A DNA stretch of 64,000 bases, from contig OY727094.1 of the NCBI GenBank assembly GCA_963402885.1, forward strand, positions 26,848,501 through 26,912,500. The letters are read 5' to 3'. The notes under the pieces were generated by a model. The model had not been told where the DNA came from. It saw only the letters and a list, made by a program, of their open reading frames with translations, and did no database searches. This document shows, piece by piece, positions 60,180-64,000 of the stretch. The stretch comes from Antedon bifida. Lineage: Eukaryota > Echinodermata > Crinoidea > Comatulida > Antedonidae. Numbering within the stretch: position 1 is the first letter of the stretch; each line of letters opens with the position of its first letter. Made by a program: the position numbers and the translations under genes.

Positions 60180-60356
60180 GATGGTGGTTGTTTATTATCA
60201 ATGATTGTTAATATTGAATATAGGGCCCTTAAATTCTCTTTCGAAACACACCGATGCTATGTGTGATCCTATATACTTGGTTAGTGTGTAACCATGGTAT
60301 AACATATAAGTACAAGGCCATATACATGGCTGCAGTCGCGTGCTCAAGTTAGTGTT

Positions 60357-60391
60357 TACCGACCGACCGACCGACCGACCAACCGACCGAC
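60357..60391. repeat. (ACCG)n microsatellite
   Basis: About eight tandem ACCG units with one substituted unit (ACCA). Its inverse gives a short Ser-Val-Gly-Arg run in an antisense open frame that is not a gene. Confidence 0.9.
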
Positions 60392-61856
60392 ATAGTGAGC
60401 TGTAGAGTCGCGTTGCACGCGACGTTGCGCGACAACAATTCCATTGTTTTGTCTGCTTGTTTGCTGAAAGGAATAAAATTAGGACAAGGGGCTCTAAAAC
60501 GGCCACATAGATGAAAAGAAAATGGCACTAGACAAATGCAGATCCTGTCGCAAAGTTACATTTTCGATTTCTTTTATTATGATTTTTAATTCAATTTCAA
60601 TTAATTTTCCACAATTTCCCCATCAACCACACATGGATCACTCTGAATCTTCCCGCTGTAGGAAGCCTATGCAAATCCTGCATGTAAGAATAGAACATAA
60701 TAACATCATTGTTAAATAAAATTTAATGCCAAAAAAAAATTGGCGTTTTTGGACCATCATGGAACCATTCTCAAGAACAAATGAGAAAAGGAACAAAATA
60801 CAATTTTTTACATTTCCAACATAAAAGAGTATCTCATTTTGTTAATGTAAAGTCTCATGACTGGCTGCTGTATTCAGGTACTTAACGGTATCACACTGTG
60901 TAAACAAAACCATCAAATAATATTATCATATATATTTAACCCGATATGAGTTTGCATGTCTACATACAGGAGTGTTATGTAAACATACGCACGTTGCTAA
61001 ATAGATACAATAGAAGTTCTTCTTCTATCAGGTTAATAATAAACTAAAAGCAAATCAAGGTAAGATTCGTGTATATTAAACGATTCCGTGTTCCGTTCCG
61101 TGAAACGGAACAGGATGTGTATGTAGAGTTTATATCATAGGCCTATATCATATTGTGTTGTCTTATATAAAAAAAACTGAAGGGTTGCTTGTGGAGGGAT
61201 TTGGGAAACCTGGTATTTGCAATGATATAAAACATGATTATGGTAGTATGTTAATAGCGTTGATGCGAGGTCCATTTCGAATGGTTGAATTTCGAGAATG
61301 GACTTGTTATATAATTACTAATTTACCCGAATCTCTAAGGTTACGTCGAAGTCATGGACACCGATTAAATAATGATGATATTTTTGTCATATCCATTGTT
61401 CGTTAAATTGTGATATTAATTGCGTCACTGGTCGTCTTTTGGAACTAGAAAACGCTGTGGGCTGGATCGAGTAATTTATGTATTTCCAGGTATGCGCTTA
61501 ATGAATCTATTATATTACATAACATTTAGGCCTATAACAGTTATATAGTTTCTATTTCCTTGATAGTCAGACATGCTTTCATACAGACCAATCGTCACTG
61601 CGCGATCCTAAAACTGTAAAGGGGATACGGAGTAAACAACATCATGGAATCAATATCAAATTCATGATAATTATTGTCGTCATCATCTTAAACCAACATA
61701 ATTCTACCAAGACCACCTTGTACTTTCCCGAGTTATCATTGTTCAATTGTTATGTAAAATTGTTAGATGATAGATGACATTTCGGTACAGTTCTGTATAA
61801 TTATGACCGTAGACCTACTACGAGGTTTGAAAAATACATGTACAAAAAACAGATAG

Positions 61857-61876
61857 CGAGAGAGAGAGAGAGAGAG
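61857..61876. repeat. (AG)n microsatellite
   Basis: An uninterrupted AG run. Confidence 0.85.
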
Positions 61877-64000
61877 TTTCAGGCATACTTATATACAACA
61901 GTGAATCAACTTCTCCAAACTTTTTGTATTTAGTTTAACGTTGAGATATTGTGTAGTCATTCAAGGTCGCTCTTCATACAGGAAAGCAAAAAGGAACAGT
62001 TCTTCAGTGGTTTTTGCGGATTAAAAGTAATACCAGTACAATCAAGAAAAATCCGATAGCTATCCGGACACGTATTACCTGTAAAACCCGCATGACCTTT
62101 GTATTATATACGCAGATAATAATGATAAATGAAACAAACAAAATGTGAAAACCATTTATTTATTACATGTTTCTAATAAAGAAGAAACATAAGAATCTGA
62201 AATCATCAGAATCATAAAAAACTAACAATAATCAAACGTATTATAATGTAATCAGAGAAGGTATTTAACTCAAATTCGTACTAAACTGAAATCAGCACAA
62301 ATATTAAAATCACGATAAAAACCTGTGGTTAAAAATAATAATCTTTAATACAAAATATACCAGATTATAAAGAAGAAACAGAAAATAATTATGGAGAAAT
62401 ATTTCCATGGGTAATCAAAGCAGTTACGTGATTTGCAAGACTAAACTGAAACCAGCCCAAACTATTGAAATCACGATCTTAATAAAATAGAAAAATAATG
62501 GATATAATATTATGTCACCATGATATTCCGAAATAAAAAGATAAATGAAATGAAAATACAAAAATGGCATACATATTTTAAAAATTCGTTTTAAGAATTA
62601 GGACAAAATTCACCTATATAATTTTGCAAATCAATGATTTAAATTTGAGCCTAGACAGATTATTCACTCGTACCACGCATTGTTGTTGTTTTTTTTTTCA
62701 CAAATGCAGAATTGTGTTCATATAATACTTGAAATGTGCTGCCTGGGTGGCGATCCGTAGGCCTATAATTTTGTAAAAGATCTCATTGAAGCGACGCATG
62801 GAGGTATTAAAACGATATAGGTCTAGGCTACCTTTATAATAATCATAAGATCAGAAATACGGCCCGGTCGGAAATCCTGATTGATCTGTAAGGTGCTTAG
62901 AGGCGTAACCGTTACCGCTCTGTGTTTTTAATTACCTTAACCAACCGTGGGAGGCCTAAAATAGTCATCATTAAGGCATATCACTTTTTTAAATTTGCTT
63001 TTTCTTAGGAGATTTTTGAAAGTTTTACTAAAGACACTAGACCTATAGTACATAATTTCCAAGGGGAAAGTTTGTTGATTGTTGCACTGTATCTAACCAA
63101 CACATGATTTTTATATTGTTTGATTGATTTTTTTTTTCTGGAATCGAAGCAATATTTGAAAAAAATTACATAATACACTGTTTACTGTTCCTAATATGAA
63201 ATTGTTTCACTTCATACATAACACATCACAAGGAAAAAGGAGAAGAGAGAAGGGCAATATTGTTTTATTTTATTACTGTTTTCAAATAATAAATAAAACA
63301 ATACTGAATAGGTTTTTTTAAACAGTGTGCAAGTGAGGTAAATTATCATTTAAAAAAAAATGTAGGTTTCATATTATTTGTTTATATCCAATTAATTGTT
63401 TGTTCATATTTTATGCTATAATATTAAACATACAAGAGTTACTTGATGCGGCGCAAATGCAGGGTAAGGCTGTGGATTTGATAGCATAAGAATATTGTTA
63501 ATGGTTTTATACTTAGGCCTACATAGTTTTAATTTGAAATAGATTACACAATAACTATAATATGTTTTAAAAAAAGGTTTTATCGGTTGGTTCCTTCCAG
63601 GATGGGTTATTTTTATTTATGCATTATGAAATTGTCTAAAATCGTGTAGTAAATGCAATTCGACATCCCTCAGTATACAGGGGTACAGTAATAGAGGGCG
63701 TCATTACTAAAGTAATTAGACTGATCTTATTGAAATTACCTTTTTGGCAGATTTAGTTTAATCATTAGGTAATTGTGATGGTCTGTAATTTAATTTATTT
63801 GGGCATACTCTAGACAAGTGAACCGCGCTAAACAAACTTCTCACTCTCACTTCGATTGAATTTTCGAGATTTGTTTTTCCTCAATTATTTCATGACAACA
63901 TCTGTATTGTAACATAACCATACAATATTACATTTTTTTTACCTATTAATATTTCAACTAAAACTAACAATTATAAATTGTAATTTAGTATCTGGCAGCT

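Larger units (their letters stand above)
59853..64000. other. Right end of window, no supported gene
   Basis: Short tandem repeats (60095-60179, 60357-60391, 61857-61876), a hairpin with GTTCCGTTCCGTGAAACGGA near 61090-61115, and otherwise AT-rich sequence. An 83-codon open frame at 61155-61406 has no ATG at its start, no recognised similarity and no splice context. Confidence 0.55.

Noticed and set aside
60198..60506. 102-codon minus-strand open frame
   Set aside because: Part of it translates the (ACCG)n repeat and the rest has no similarity or splice context.
61155..61406. 83-codon plus-strand open frame
   Set aside because: No ATG at the start, no similarity recognised, no neighbouring exon; kept only as a note in the intergenic entry.

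Overview
This window is eukaryotic nuclear DNA. The genes are split by AT-rich introns with GT-AG borders, there are no operons, and dispersed repeats are abundant. The palindromic words TAGGCCTA and CTAG are common, the gene set is of animal type, and the genes resemble vertebrate orthologues. I read this as an invertebrate deuterostome, most likely an echinoderm. The species is inferred, not proven.

Layout. (1) About 0-29.2 kb, minus strand: the 5' part of a Kazrin (KAZN) orthologue. One shared coiled-coil exon lies at 79-299. At least three candidate alternative first exons (9276-9351, 12253-12337, 29114-29177) all end in the same splice phase. The rest of the gene runs off the left edge, and its long introns hold MITEs, tRNA-derived SINE pieces, a non-LTR retrotransposon tail and a long inverted repeat. 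(2) 30.46-32.99 kb, plus strand: a single-exon coding region for an 845-residue TRIM protein (RING, two B-boxes, coiled coil, filamin, NHL), head-to-head with Kazrin. Its RING lacks one zinc-binding cysteine. (3) 36.18-41.46 kb, plus strand: a nine-exon gene for a 532-residue secretory-pathway protein with signal peptide, JmjC domain, EF-hand-like loops and a C-terminal KDEL. (4) 43.39-49.69 kb, plus strand: a complete twelve-coding-exon KIF22 (kinesin-10/Kid) gene, 596 residues, with a CDE/CHR-like cell-cycle element upstream. (5) 49.7-55.1 kb: decayed retrotransposon sequence, a hairpin carrying two E-boxes, a minisatellite of about 1.2 kb (17/19-bp unit) and CRE-like sites. (6) 55.17-56.07 kb, plus strand: an intronless ELOVL6-type fatty-acid elongase with its own TATA box. 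(7) 56.1-64 kb: no convincing gene; MITEs, short tandem repeats and a perfect CRE palindrome.

The genes do not form one pathway: cell-junction/endosome scaffold, ubiquitin-type regulator, ER-lumenal oxygenase candidate, mitotic chromokinesin and ER lipid elongase. The least familiar protein architecture is the JmjC + EF-hand + KDEL protein. The most informative gene structure is the set of phase-matched Kazrin first exons. All exon joins were made by eye from splice consensus, reading frame and family similarity.
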